A DNA stretch of 24,698 nt. It comes from CAYGAW01 sp964492135. GTDB lineage: Bacteria > Chloroflexota > Anaerolineae > UBA7937 > B3-Chlor. The stretch covers positions 1 to 24,698 of the forward strand of contig CAZBJW010000035.1 of NCBI GenBank assembly GCA_964492135.1. The letters run 5' to 3'. Position 1 is the first letter of the stretch; every line of letters starts with the position of its first letter. A model generated the notes under the pieces. The model searched no databases. It saw nothing but the letters and a program-made list of their open reading frames with translations, and was not told where the DNA came from. Both the position numbers and the translations under genes were made by a program. Positions 8,882 to 16,727 of the stretch are shown one piece after another.

Positions 8882-9001
8882 TGCAAGATCTGCTGGCTGA
8901 TGCGCTGCATGCCGTACCGTCGGTTCGGCAGTAGTTCTGTAGTAACGCGTGGCTTGGCGAGAGCTTGGAAACGGAAGCTAAAGGGGGAAAGCTGAAGGAT
9001 A

Positions 9002-10981
9002 ATGATGGAGAAGGTTGTGGGCGAAGAAGATTCAAGAATCGACGAGGGAACTGGATCGCCCATGTGGAAGTACCTCAAGGAGGAATACGACTATAAGCGC
9101 CCTCAGCGCGGGGACATCCTCTATGCTGAGGTCGTCAGGATCGACGAGGATGAGATCATCGTAGACATCGGGGGCAAGACGGAAGGCGTCGTGCCCAGCG
9201 CTGACTTGGACCGGATGGGGGAGGAGGCCCTTGCCGACATATCGCTCGGTGACAAGGTGCCTGTCTACGTGCTCCGGCCGGAGAGCGCTGATGGCAGTGT
9301 GATTGTTTCCCTCAACATGGCGCGCACGATGGAGGACTGGCGCAGGGCTGAGAAGCTCCACGAGGAAGGCGGGGTATTCGAGGGCACGGTCTCAGGTCAC
9401 AACAAAGGTGGCCTGCTGGTCTACTATGGGAAGATAAGGGGCTTTGTGCCTGCTTCTCAGGTGGCTGGCCTTGGGAGAGGGACCCGGCACGAGTCGCGGA
9501 TGGACATGCTGGCCAAGATGGAGGGCCAGAAGCTGATGCTGAAGGTCATAGAAGTTAACCGCCAGCGCCGTCGGCTCATCTTCTCAGAGCGTGCTGCCTC
9601 CCGTGAGTGGCGCGAGAAGAGGAAAGACGAACTTCTAGACGAACTTCAGGAAGGCGATATTCGCAGGGGTAGGGTTCGAAACCTCTGCGATTTTGGGGCG
9701 TTCGTGGATCTTGGTGGGGCCGATGGTCTGATCCACATCTCTGAGTTGGCCTGGCGACGCGTCAAGCACCCTCGTGAGGTGCTCAGAGTAGGTGACGAGG
9801 CAGAGGTCTATGTCCTCCGCGTTGACCGTGAGAGGAAACGCATCGGCCTCAGCCTGAAACGCCTGAGGCCAGACCCGTGGCAGTTGGTAGAAGAGAAGTA
9901 TGAGCCGGGTCAGATAGTAAAGGGCACCATAACCAACGTCGTGGACTTTGGTGCGTTCGCCCGTATTGAAGAGGGGATTGAGGGATTGATCCACATCTCT
10001 GAGTTGGCCGATGGCGACTTCTCTGCCAGCGACTTGGTGAGGGAGGGAGAAGAGCTCTATCTCAAGATCTTGAGCATCGACGCAGATGGGCAGCGCATGG
10101 GTCTGAGTTTGAAGCAGGCGCCAACCCGGGAGGAGGTCGAGGGCGAAGAGGCGCTAGCTGAGATGAGAGCCGTGACCGAGACACCGCTTGAGGAAGTGGC
10201 TGTCGCGCCGGAGGCCGAAGCCGAGGTTGAGCCCGTCGGGGAGGCTCCCCTCATGGAAGAGCCTGTAGGTGAGCTCGAGGAGAGGGAGGAGACCCTGGTC
10301 GAGGCAGATGTGGTCGCTGCGATTGAACCTGGGGAAGAACTGCCTGTTGTGGAGGAGGTTGAAGAAGAGCCAGAAGCCGGCATTGAGCTCTTGGAGGAGG
10401 GGGCGATGGAGCTCGCCGCTGAGCCCCAGTTGGAGGCTGCAATTGAGCTAGAGGAGGAGGCGCCGGCTGCAGAGGATGTCGTGGCAGAGATAGAGGAGAC
10501 TGTGGAGGTTGTGGCAGAGGCCGAGGAGGAGCTAGAGACCGCCGTCGAGCCTGAACTGGAAGAGCCGGTCACGGAAGAGGTTGAAGCTGAGGCGGAGGTT
10601 GTGGAAGCTGCAGCAGAGGCCGAGGAGGAGCTAGAGACCGCCGTCGAGCCTGAACTGGAAGAGCCCATCACAGAGGAAGCCACGGGCGAAGTGGAGGAGA
10701 CGGCGGAGCTGGCCGCCGAAGTTGCGGAGGAGTCGGAGGGCGCAACCGAGCCTGAGGAGAGAGCCCCTGGCTGGGAAGAGGCCGTGGTTGAGATAGAAGG
10801 CACGCCAGAGATGGTGGCCGAAGCTGAGGCCGAGTCGGAGGAGCAGGCGGAGTCATGCGACGGGAGTGCACCCCAGGCGGAGGCTGGCGCTGATTCGGCT
10901 TTAGAAGAGAGACTGGCGTCTGAGCCGGAAGAGGATTTCGAAGAGGAGGAAGAAGTCCAGGATCTAGCGAAGAAGGCCTGA
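9002..10981 (+). CDS. Four-S1-domain RNA-binding protein with long acidic tail (RpsA-like)
   Basis: Residues about 37-106, 124-197, 217-287 and 302-372 are four S1 OB-fold domains. The last two carry the classic DFGAF...GLIHISEL pattern. The arrangement resembles the short ribosomal protein S1/YpfD proteins that bind mRNA and may assist translation. From about 375 to the end (659) the protein is almost wholly Glu, Ala and Val, strongly acidic, with an internal duplication. The start is either of two consecutive ATG codons (9002 or 9005); AAGGA spacing favours the second. It lies 120 nt after rpoC with no clear promoter between, so co-transcription is plausible. True S1 function is likely but not certain. 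Confidence 0.88.
   Translation: MMEKVVGEEDSRIDEGTGSPMWKYLKEEYDYKRPQRGDILYAEVVRIDEDEIIVDIGGKTEGVVPSADLDRMGEEALADISLGDKVPVYVLRPESADGSVIVSLNMARTMEDWRRAEKLHEEGGVFEGTVSGHNKGGLLVYYGKIRGFVPASQVAGLGRGTRHESRMDMLAKMEGQKLMLKVIEVNRQRRRLIFSERAASREWREKRKDELLDELQEGDIRRGRVRNLCDFGAFVDLGGADGLIHISELAWRRVKHPREVLRVGDEAEVYVLRVDRERKRIGLSLKRLRPDPWQLVEEKYEPGQIVKGTITNVVDFGAFARIEEGIEGLIHISELADGDFSASDLVREGEELYLKILSIDADGQRMGLSLKQAPTREEVEGEEALAEMRAVTETPLEEVAVAPEAEAEVEPVGEAPLMEEPVGELEEREETLVEADVVAAIEPGEELPVVEEVEEEPEAGIELLEEGAMELAAEPQLEAAIELEEEAPAAEDVVAEIEETVEVVAEAEEELETAVEPELEEPVTEEVEAEAEVVEAAAEAEEELETAVEPELEEPITEEATGEVEETAELAAEVAEESEGATEPEERAPGWEEAVVEIEGTPEMVAEAEAESEEQAESCDGSAPQAEAGADSALEERLASEPEEDFEEEEEVQDLAKKA
10514..10665 (+). 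repeat. Direct repeat inside the acidic tail of the S1 protein gene
   Basis: A 53-base unit at 10514-10566 recurs without a mismatch at 10613-10665, offset by 99 bases (33 codons). It encodes the shared peptide AEAEEELETAVEPELEEP. The surrounding tail holds looser copies of the same Glu-rich pattern, indicating growth by in-frame tandem duplication. Confidence 0.85.
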
Positions 10982-11004
10982 ATTCGCTCCTGGGGGAGGC
11001 CCAG

Positions 11005-11253
11005 ATGTCTACTATGAAAAGACTGGCATTTGCGATAGGGTTTGCTCTGGGTTTGGCGGGATTTGTGGTGATCGTAGGCAACGTGCTGCTGTATCTACTC
11101 ACCGGGAAGCTGCCATCGGTGGAGCTGAGGGAGGATGGGCGCCCGGCTCTCGGATTGGCCACCCCCGAGGAAGTGGTGGCCATGGTCAAAGAACAGGTCG
11201 ACAGGGAGAGAGGCAGATACGTGAGTCGTCAGCCAGAGGTTGCTGAGCCATAA
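11005..11253 (+). CDS. Small single-span membrane protein, unknown function
   Basis: The 82-residue product has a short basic N-terminus (MSTMKR) followed by one hydrophobic segment (about 7-32). A polar tail with LREDGRPALGLATPEEV and a basic/acidic end follows. The topology suggests the tail lies outside the membrane or faces the cytoplasm; this cannot be decided here. GGGAGG five bases before the ATG is a good ribosome site. It begins 23 nt after the S1 gene stops, so the two are likely co-transcribed. I do not recognise the family. Confidence 0.75.
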   Translation: MSTMKRLAFAIGFALGLAGFVVIVGNVLLYLLTGKLPSVELREDGRPALGLATPEEVVAMVKEQVDRERGRYVSRQPEVAEP

Positions 11254-11272
11254 TAGGAGGAAAGCAGGGATC

Positions 11273-11635
11273 ATGTCGAGTAAGAGGATGTGGAGGAGGA
11301 TATCTCCCCCGGATGTCTCCTCCTATGTGGACGAGCTAATGTCGATACCCAGGAACTTCATGGTTGGCTTGCTCGCGGGCCTCCTGGTGCCCGTAGCGGC
11401 CGTAGCTGGCATTGTCGCCGGCATCTATGCCTTCACACAGAAGGTGCCCTTTTTCACTGACATTGAGGAATATGATGGAGAGCGGCGTCTGATCTTGAGA
11501 CTGGTGGAACCGGAGCAGGCGCGGGGCCTCTTCCAGAGGGGCAGGGAGGCTGCTCGGGCGTTTGGTGACGAGATCAGGAGCGAATTGGAGGGGGAACAGA
11601 CAATAGAGGCGGAGGATTCCCAAAGGGGACCTTAG
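11273..11635 (+). CDS. Small membrane protein, unknown function
   Basis: The 120-residue product has a polar N-terminus (about 1-23). A strongly hydrophobic segment with MVGLLAGLLVPVAAVAGIVAG follows at about 28-52. A charged C-terminal region including GERRLILRLVEPEQARGLF and an acidic end completes it. I start it at ATG 11273, since AGGAGG at 11255-11260 and AGGGA at 11266-11270 precede it; an in-frame TTG at 11240 would place the ribosome site inside the gene. It is the last gene of the S1-containing unit and is followed by a hairpin terminator. Like its neighbour it is a one-span protein of unknown family. Confidence 0.75.
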   Translation: MSSKRMWRRISPPDVSSYVDELMSIPRNFMVGLLAGLLVPVAAVAGIVAGIYAFTQKVPFFTDIEEYDGERRLILRLVEPEQARGLFQRGREAARAFGDEIRSELEGEQTIEAEDSQRGP

Positions 11636-11672
11636 TACCGCCCATTACTCTGTTGGTCTAGTTTCCATCGGG

Positions 11673-11703
11673 AGGGGCTCCATGTGAGCCTCTTTGCTGT
11701 TTC
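11673..11703 (+). terminator. Intrinsic terminator after the S1/membrane-protein unit
   Basis: AGGGGCTC (11673-11680) pairs with GAGCCTCT (11686-11693) through eight base pairs, one of them G-T, around loop CATGT. A T-rich stretch (TTGCTGTTTCT) follows. It lies 37 nt after the last stop codon. The rest of 11636-11881 holds only a weak GTCAC/GTGAC hairpin (11795-11813) that could end trpS transcription on the other strand. Confidence 0.55.
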
Positions 11704-11881
11704 TATGGTGATGTGGGGCAACATTAGAACTACGGGGGCGAACACGACATTAGCAGCGTCGGGAAGTCTAACAAGTGGGTGAGTATGTAATGAAGTCACG
11801 GACCACTGGTGACCTGTCGGCTCAAGGTTTCCCCTAGATCCGACCCGACCCAGCTTCCCCACGGCGACTCTCTCATGTGGC

Positions 11882-12859
11882 CTACGGCAATCCTATGGTG
11901 GCCCTGACCTCGGCCATTGTCTCCTCAGCCACCACTCTCGCCCTACTGGCGCCGTCTTCGAGGACGTCCCATACAAGCTTGGGATCGGCGGACAGTTCCG
12001 CGCGCCGCTGCCGGAAGGGGGCCAGACTGGCGGCCAGGTTGCGGGCCAGTACTCGTTTGCAGTCCACACACCCGATCTCAGCGTTGCGGCACTGCACCTC
12101 GATCTCCTCAACTTGCTCAGGTGAGAAAAAGCCGTGGAAGCTGAAGACGTTGCAGACCTCGGGCCGACCAGGGTCCGAGCGGTACCGCCGCTGAGGATCC
12201 GTGACCATCGTCATCACCCGCTGCTCGATCTCCTCAGGGGAGGACGCGAGTTCGATGTGGTTGCCCAGGGATTTGCTCATCTTGTTCACCCCGTCCAGGC
12301 CCATCACCCGGGGGAAGGCGGTCAGCTTGATCTGGGGTTCAACCAGCGTGGGGCCGAAATGATGGTTGAAACGGCGCACAATCTCCCGCGTGAATTCTAA
12401 GTGCGGCGCTTGATCTTCGCCCACGGGCACCGTATCTGCCTTGTACAAGGTGATGTCTGCAGCCATGAGCACGGGATATCCCAGCAGCCCATAATTAACA
12501 TTGTCGGGCTGCATGCGAACCTTTTCCTTGAAAGTGGGCAACCTGGTCAGCCAACCCATGGGGGTGACCATGGAAAGGATAGTGTGCAGTTCGGTGACCT
12601 GGGGCACATGGGATTGGACGAAGATGATACTCTTCTTGGGATCCATCCCTGCTGCCAACCAGTCCAGCACCATTTCCCGTGTGTTGGTCTTGAGTAACTC
12701 GGTGTCGGTCAGGGTGGTCAACGCGTGCAGGTCGACCACGCAGTAGACACAGTCATACTCGTCCTGCAAGGCCACGTAGTTCCGGATGGCTCCCAGGTAG
12801 TTGCCTATGTGTTGCCTCCCGGTGGGACGAGCCCCGGAAAACACCTTCCCTTTCTTCAT
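11882..12859 (-). CDS. trpS: Tryptophanyl-tRNA synthetase with Fe-S-type cysteine motif
   Basis: This class Ic synthetase charges tRNA-Trp with tryptophan. The 325 residues contain the HIGH-type motif HIGN (17-20), the tryptophan-pocket region around MAADITLYKADTVPVGEDQ, and KMSKS (193-197). C236, C257, C264 and C267 form a C-x20-C-x6-C-x2-C pattern. This closely resembles the C-x22-C-x6-C-x2-C motif that binds a [4Fe-4S] cluster in Thermotoga maritima TrpRS near the anticodon-binding domain. The ATG is preceded by GAGGGGA. It follows the exporter genes on the same strand after a 295-nt gap and has its own candidate promoter. Identity is certain; the cluster is a prediction. Confidence 0.97.
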   Translation of the reverse strand: MKKGKVFSGARPTGRQHIGNYLGAIRNYVALQDEYDCVYCVVDLHALTTLTDTELLKTNTREMVLDWLAAGMDPKKSIIFVQSHVPQVTELHTILSMVTPMGWLTRLPTFKEKVRMQPDNVNYGLLGYPVLMAADITLYKADTVPVGEDQAPHLEFTREIVRRFNHHFGPTLVEPQIKLTAFPRVMGLDGVNKMSKSLGNHIELASSPEEIEQRVMTMVTDPQRRYRSDPGRPEVCNVFSFHGFFSPEQVEEIEVQCRNAEIGCVDCKRVLARNLAASLAPFRQRRAELSADPKLVWDVLEDGASRARVVAEETMAEVRATIGLP

Positions 12860-12941
12860 CTTCGAGTCCCCTCTTTGCCCATAGCAGATGGCGGACTATG
12901 TTTAGACGTGCTCAGAATCATCACCTGAATTGGTTGCGACT

Positions 12942-12970
12942 AGTTTATCACAGGCTACCGCTGACGGCAA
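12942..12970 (-). promoter_or_regulatory. Candidate sigma-70 promoter for trpS
   Basis: On the minus strand TTGCCG (12970-12965) and TAAACT (12947-12942) are spaced by 17 bases, giving a leader of about 75 nt. Both boxes match consensus at four of six positions. I see no T-box hallmarks in the leader. The remainder of 12860-13154 has a GGCCC/GGGCC hairpin (13088-13101) without a T-run, and a TTGAGG/CCTCAA inverted repeat (13045-13079). Confidence 0.4.
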
Positions 12971-13154
12971 GAGCTGGAGAACGCCGCATACTCCGACACC
13001 GATGCGTCAGGGTGGCCGCCCACCAGCGCGGCACGCACCCTTTCTTGAGGTCCTGGTATGCACGCCGTTCGTCCCTCAAACGTCTCCGGCCCACCAGGGC
13101 CAATCCGTATTGATGGGAATGGGGCGGTGCTGCCGAAAGCAGTCTCGCAAAGCC

Positions 13155-15536
13155 CTACTCGTAGGCCAGCACTTCACGCACCGTGAGCCGCGAGGCGTTG
13201 CGAGCGGGGACGAAGCTTGCCAGCGCGGCGACGATCACGGCCACTATGAGCCAGACCAGTACGCCGCCCTGGGAGAAGGTGAACGTAAGGGGCTTCTGTA
13301 TGAACGCCAGGCCGACAGCATCGCTGAGGATTCTGCTGAGTGGCAGAGCGAGCATGGCTCCGAGGACCCAACTGAGGAGTCCGATGATGATGCTCTCTAC
13401 TATCACAACCCTTAGCACGGCGCCATCCGAAGCCCCTATGGCGCGCATGACGCCGATCTCGCGGATTCGTTCAAAGACGTTGAGGCTCATGGTTCCCATC
13501 AGGCCCAGTCCGCCCACCACAGCCACCAGGATGGCCATGGCCAGGAGGAAAGCGAACAGCACATCGAACTGGAAGATGTTGGTGGCGCGGATTTGGCCCA
13601 TGGTCATTGTCGAGGCAACCTGCATCCCAACGCGCTTGAAGCGTTCCTCCAGCGCTCTCGCAACTTGAGCCTGGAAGGCTGCATCGTCGTGCTCGGTCTG
13701 TACTACCAGGACGCCCGCGTATCCCACGCTCCCCATCACACGGGCCAAGTGGCGGTAGTTGGCATAGGCGAACGGAACTCCGATCCGTCCGGCGACACCG
13801 ACGATGCGCCAGGTGGTCCGGCGCGTTCCCATCCTGAGCACGATCTCGTCCCCGACGTCGAGGTCGGGCTCCGCTTGCAAGAAGTCGCTGGTAACGACTA
13901 TGGCCGCCCGATCCTCAGGGCGTAGCCACCGTCCCCGCTGGATGGTGGGTTGAACCATGCCGGCTGTGGATGGAGGGGCCAGTATGCGAATACTCTCGCT
14001 CTGGCTACCATCGCTCCTTTGTCGATTGGCGATGGCGAAGCCCCACGCTTCGGCTTTGACAACGCCCGGCACGCGCAGTGCTTCGCGCTCCAGCTGTGTA
14101 ATGCGATAGGGCTGGTTGAAGTCCACCTCGACATCGTAGTCCAAATCGTCCATGACGGCATCGAGTTCGCTGAACAGCGAAGCACGCACGCTGAAGACCG
14201 CGATGAAGATAGCGCCTGCCAACGTAAGCGTGGACAGCGTGAGGGCCAGGCGTCCTTTGCGTCGGAAGGTATTGCGCAGAGATAGCAGGAGTGGGCGCGG
14301 CAGTCCTCGCACATGTTCGACCAACCGATCTATGGGGTCTGTCCCGAATCGTCCTTTCCCCAGTCCATACTCGCTCATCGCCTCGCGTGCGGTGATCCGG
14401 GTGCCGGCGATCACGGGGTAGAGGGCTGCGAGGAGAGGCACAAAGAGCCCGACCGTGGATTGCAGGGCCATAACCTGCGGGGGAATGCCGGGACTCACGA
14501 TGTCGAAGTTCATAAGACTCGCCGTGTAGCTGATGAGGACCCGCGCACCCAAGGCCCCCAGCGGCACCGCGGCCAGGAGCGCCAGCATTCCGAAAGTGAG
14601 AACTGTGACTAGATACATAGCCATGATCTGGCGCCGGCGGGCGCCAATCGCTTTCATGATGCCAATTTGCCGGACCTGCTGTGCCATCAGTGCCGTAATG
14701 ATATTGACGACCAGGAATCCGCTCAGCAGCAGGGAGAGGAAGCCAAGGGCGCCCAGAAGCAGGAGCAAGGCCTGGATGACATCGTCTGCCCAATGTTTGG
14801 CCGGCTCAGGGATCTCCGTGCTGTAGACTGCCCATCCACTGCTCTCCAGTCTGTGTTTGGCTTGCTCTGTCACCCGCCCGATGTGGTCCTTGTCGAGGGC
14901 GTTGTCGGCGACTGTGATGTACAGATCGTCGTATGTGCTCGGCTCGCCCAGCCATTCGAGTGTGTCGAAGGTCACGTAGCCGCTGGCTCCGCCCCAGAAG
15001 GCGGTTGGGACCTGCGCGAGGTCGTGCACGAGCCCGGCGATCCGCAACTCGCGTTTCTGGCCGTTCGGCGTCTCTATCAGCACGGTGTCGCCCACTTCGG
15101 ACTTTGTCGCACTGAGCGAGGAGCGCTCCAGAAGGACTTCGCGTCGTTGGGGTGGCCAGGCACCGCTCTCCGCCCAGACTCTATTGATGCGGATGTCGTC
15201 GTAGTCGGCGAAGGCCTGAAGCTGGAAGTTCACCCACTCATCCGGGCCTGTTTTGAGGCGAACCCAGAAGCTGCGCCGTCCCTGCGCATCCTCAACTTCG
15301 GGCATGTTGCGCACGGTTCGCACGAGCCCTTCGTCAAAGGGCTGGACGTACAGAATGGCGTGGGCGGGATTAGTAGCAGCGTGGGCGTCGGCGAGATCAC
15401 GCGACAGAATCACCTGTGTGTTGGCGATCATGCCCACGGCGAAGACGCCGACCGCGATGGAGAGCACAACCAGGGCGGTGCGTGTCTTGTGCGCCCATAG
15501 ATCGCGAAGCACTTTGCGCCAACGCGGACTAAGCAT
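13155..15536 (-). CDS. ABC transporter permease with two FtsX-type domains (MacB/LolC-like)
   Basis: This is an inner-membrane exporter or mechanotransmission subunit working with the ATPase encoded just upstream. The 793 residues contain two FtsX-like modules. Module one has an N-terminal membrane segment (about 20-42), a large extracytoplasmic domain and three further segments (about 255-385). Module two begins with another segment (about 432-452), a second extracytoplasmic domain, then three segments to the end. This tandem layout is common in Gram-positive and Chloroflexota bacteria and needs no separate membrane-fusion protein. The start overlaps the ATPase stop by 8 nt, so translation is coupled. 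Likely cargo, such as lipoproteins, peptides or antibiotics, cannot be told from sequence. Confidence 0.9.
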   Translation of the reverse strand: MLSPRWRKVLRDLWAHKTRTALVVLSIAVGVFAVGMIANTQVILSRDLADAHAATNPAHAILYVQPFDEGLVRTVRNMPEVEDAQGRRSFWVRLKTGPDEWVNFQLQAFADYDDIRINRVWAESGAWPPQRREVLLERSSLSATKSEVGDTVLIETPNGQKRELRIAGLVHDLAQVPTAFWGGASGYVTFDTLEWLGEPSTYDDLYITVADNALDKDHIGRVTEQAKHRLESSGWAVYSTEIPEPAKHWADDVIQALLLLLGALGFLSLLLSGFLVVNIITALMAQQVRQIGIMKAIGARRRQIMAMYLVTVLTFGMLALLAAVPLGALGARVLISYTASLMNFDIVSPGIPPQVMALQSTVGLFVPLLAALYPVIAGTRITAREAMSEYGLGKGRFGTDPIDRLVEHVRGLPRPLLLSLRNTFRRKGRLALTLSTLTLAGAIFIAVFSVRASLFSELDAVMDDLDYDVEVDFNQPYRITQLEREALRVPGVVKAEAWGFAIANRQRSDGSQSESIRILAPPSTAGMVQPTIQRGRWLRPEDRAAIVVTSDFLQAEPDLDVGDEIVLRMGTRRTTWRIVGVAGRIGVPFAYANYRHLARVMGSVGYAGVLVVQTEHDDAAFQAQVARALEERFKRVGMQVASTMTMGQIRATNIFQFDVLFAFLLAMAILVAVVGGLGLMGTMSLNVFERIREIGVMRAIGASDGAVLRVVIVESIIIGLLSWVLGAMLALPLSRILSDAVGLAFIQKPLTFTFSQGGVLVWLIVAVIVAALASFVPARNASRLTVREVLAYE

Positions 15537-16347
15537 GGTGCGCTTTCTCCATCGTCCGCCTGATGGACTGCTGCTGTGTGTGACTGTTCACCACCTGGTC
15601 GACAATCTCACCGTCGGCCAGAGTGATGGTCCGCATGACTCGCTTGGAGAGATCCTTGTCGTGAGTGACCATCAGGATCGTCTTGCCTTGCTCCACCAGC
15701 TTCTCGAAGAGCTTCAGGACCCCTTCTGCCGTCTTCGAATCGAGATTGCCTGTTGGCTCGTCGGCCAGCACGATGGGCGGGCTGTTGGCCAGTGAGCGGG
15801 CGATTGCCACACGCTGCTGCTCGCCTCCAGAGACAGCTGAGGGCAACTTGTGGGCGTGGTCCGCCATCTCTACCTCCTCCAGCAGGTCCATCGCGCGCTC
15901 ATACCGCTCACGGGACGCATACACATTGCAAAAGTCCATGGGCAACATCACGTTCTCTATCACCGTCAGCGTTGGCAGCAATTGAAAGAACTGGAAAATG
16001 ACTCCCACATTGCGACCGCGCCACTCGGCCAACTGTCCTTCGCCGAGGGTGTGCACGGCGGTGTCGCCGACCAGTATCTGACCGGATGTCGGTCGATCGA
16101 TGCCGGCAATCATGTTGATGAGCGTGGACTTGCCGCTGCCCGATTTGCCAATGACAGCTACGAACTCGCCGGTATCCACTTGGAGGTCCACGCCCCTCAA
16201 GGCAGCGAAGGGCCGGGCGGCGGTCTCATAGGTCTTGACCACCTCCCGCACATCGATCAGGTGCTCATTGCCATTTCGGTAGCGACTCTTGGGCACCTCC
16301 TGTACGAATTCATTTCGCCCAAACCATCGTCGAACAACAGCCGTCAC
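15529..16347 (-). CDS. ABC transporter ATP-binding protein (MacB/LolD type)
   Basis: This is the cytoplasmic ATPase partner of the FtsX-type permease. Counting from GTG 16347, Walker A is GKSGSGKST (67-75), the signature SGGEQQ is at 173-178, Walker B IVLADEP is at 192-198, and the switch histidine is at 229. The phrase LADEPTGNLDSKT is diagnostic of the MacB/LolD/FtsE class. I choose this start because AGGAGG lies nine bases upstream and the likely -10 box (16390-16385) lies outside the gene. The frame stays open upstream to an ATG at 16437, which would begin before that promoter. Even the short form carries about 30 extra N-terminal residues before the ABC domain, which is unusual. Confidence 0.92.
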   Translation of the reverse strand: MTAVVRRWFGRNEFVQEVPKSRYRNGNEHLIDVREVVKTYETAARPFAALRGVDLQVDTGEFVAVIGKSGSGKSTLINMIAGIDRPTSGQILVGDTAVHTLGEGQLAEWRGRNVGVIFQFFQLLPTLTVIENVMLPMDFCNVYASRERYERAMDLLEEVEMADHAHKLPSAVSGGEQQRVAIARSLANSPPIVLADEPTGNLDSKTAEGVLKLFEKLVEQGKTILMVTHDKDLSKRVMRTITLADGEIVDQVVNSHTQQQSIRRTMEKAHHA

Positions 16348-16384
16348 TGAAGTTGTCCTCCTGGAGAGTAAGCGCATCACGTCA

Positions 16385-16390
16385 AGTATA
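16385..16390 (-). promoter_or_regulatory. Candidate -10 box for the ABC exporter operon
   Basis: TATACT on the minus strand matches consensus at five of six positions and would place the start of transcription about 30 nt before the GTG of the ATPase gene. No good -35 is present at 17-18 bases, so activation by a bound regulator is possible. Confidence 0.4.
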
Positions 16391-16414
16391 CTGGAATGAT
16401 CGTGCATATGCATC

Positions 16415-16452
16415 GGCCATCTGGCGGATTTCGCCATTGGCCAGTTGGCCAG
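16415..16452. promoter_or_regulatory. Operator-like repeat cluster upstream of the ABC exporter
   Basis: GGCCA (16415-16419) and TGGCC (16438-16442) flank an inner GGCG/CGCC pair, forming an interrupted inverted repeat. The octamer TTGGCCAG occurs twice head to tail at 16437-16444 and 16445-16452. The cluster sits just upstream of the missing -35 position of the exporter promoter, which suits an activator site. No regulator gene is adjacent. Confidence 0.35.
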
Positions 16453-16679
16453 TTTGCAGCGACACGCATTTTGCCCTACGTATTCCAGGTAAGGTAGGGC
16501 GATGAGAGTTCCCAGGCGTTCACACCGCGCGCACTTCTTCTGGCACGCTCACACATAAGTGAGGGAGCCCTCCATGGGGCGAGGCTCCTGGTGACCTGCG
16601 TCACAGCTGGCCGCTCCAGTCAGCATGGAAGACGAGATCCGGAGCGGCTCTTCGATGCTACCTGCTCCCTCCCGTATCG
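16453..16679. other. Intergenic stretch between the divergent exporter and deoB
   Basis: No gene is apparent. It holds several inverted repeats: GGAGCC/GGCTCC (16564-16588), GTGAC/GTCAC with a 4-base loop (16591-16604), and CCGCTCC/GGAGCGG (16611-16647). None is followed by a T-run, and the role of each is unknown. Confidence 0.4.
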
Positions 16680-16708
16680 TTGCCGGAAGAACTGGCTCGT
16701 GCTATAGT
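16680..16708 (+). promoter_or_regulatory. Sigma-70 promoter for deoB
   Basis: TTGCCG (16680-16685) and TATAGT (16703-16708) are separated by 17 bases. The start of transcription would lie about 12 bases before the deoB ATG, leaving a very short leader with a G-rich ribosome site. Confidence 0.65.
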
Positions 16709-16727
16709 ACAAGTGGGGGGGTAGGCC

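Noticed and set aside
10057..10803. 248-residue Ser-rich open frame antisense to the S1 protein tail
   Set aside because: It is the mirror of the Glu/Ala codon bias in the acidic tail (GAG and GCC read backwards give Ser/Gly-type codons); no ribosome site or domain.
12860..12941. T-box riboswitch upstream of trpS
   Set aside because: The leader is only about 75 nt and lacks the T-box conserved bases and a terminator/antiterminator pair.
12930..13415. 161-residue plus-strand open frame spanning the trpS-permease gap
   Set aside because: Half of it is antisense to the permease gene and the product is Arg/His/Gly-rich without a recognised family; likely non-coding.
14667..15500. 277-residue plus-strand open frame opposite the FtsX-type permease
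   Set aside because: The minus-strand reading has clear membrane segments and family features; this frame is a shadow from high GC.
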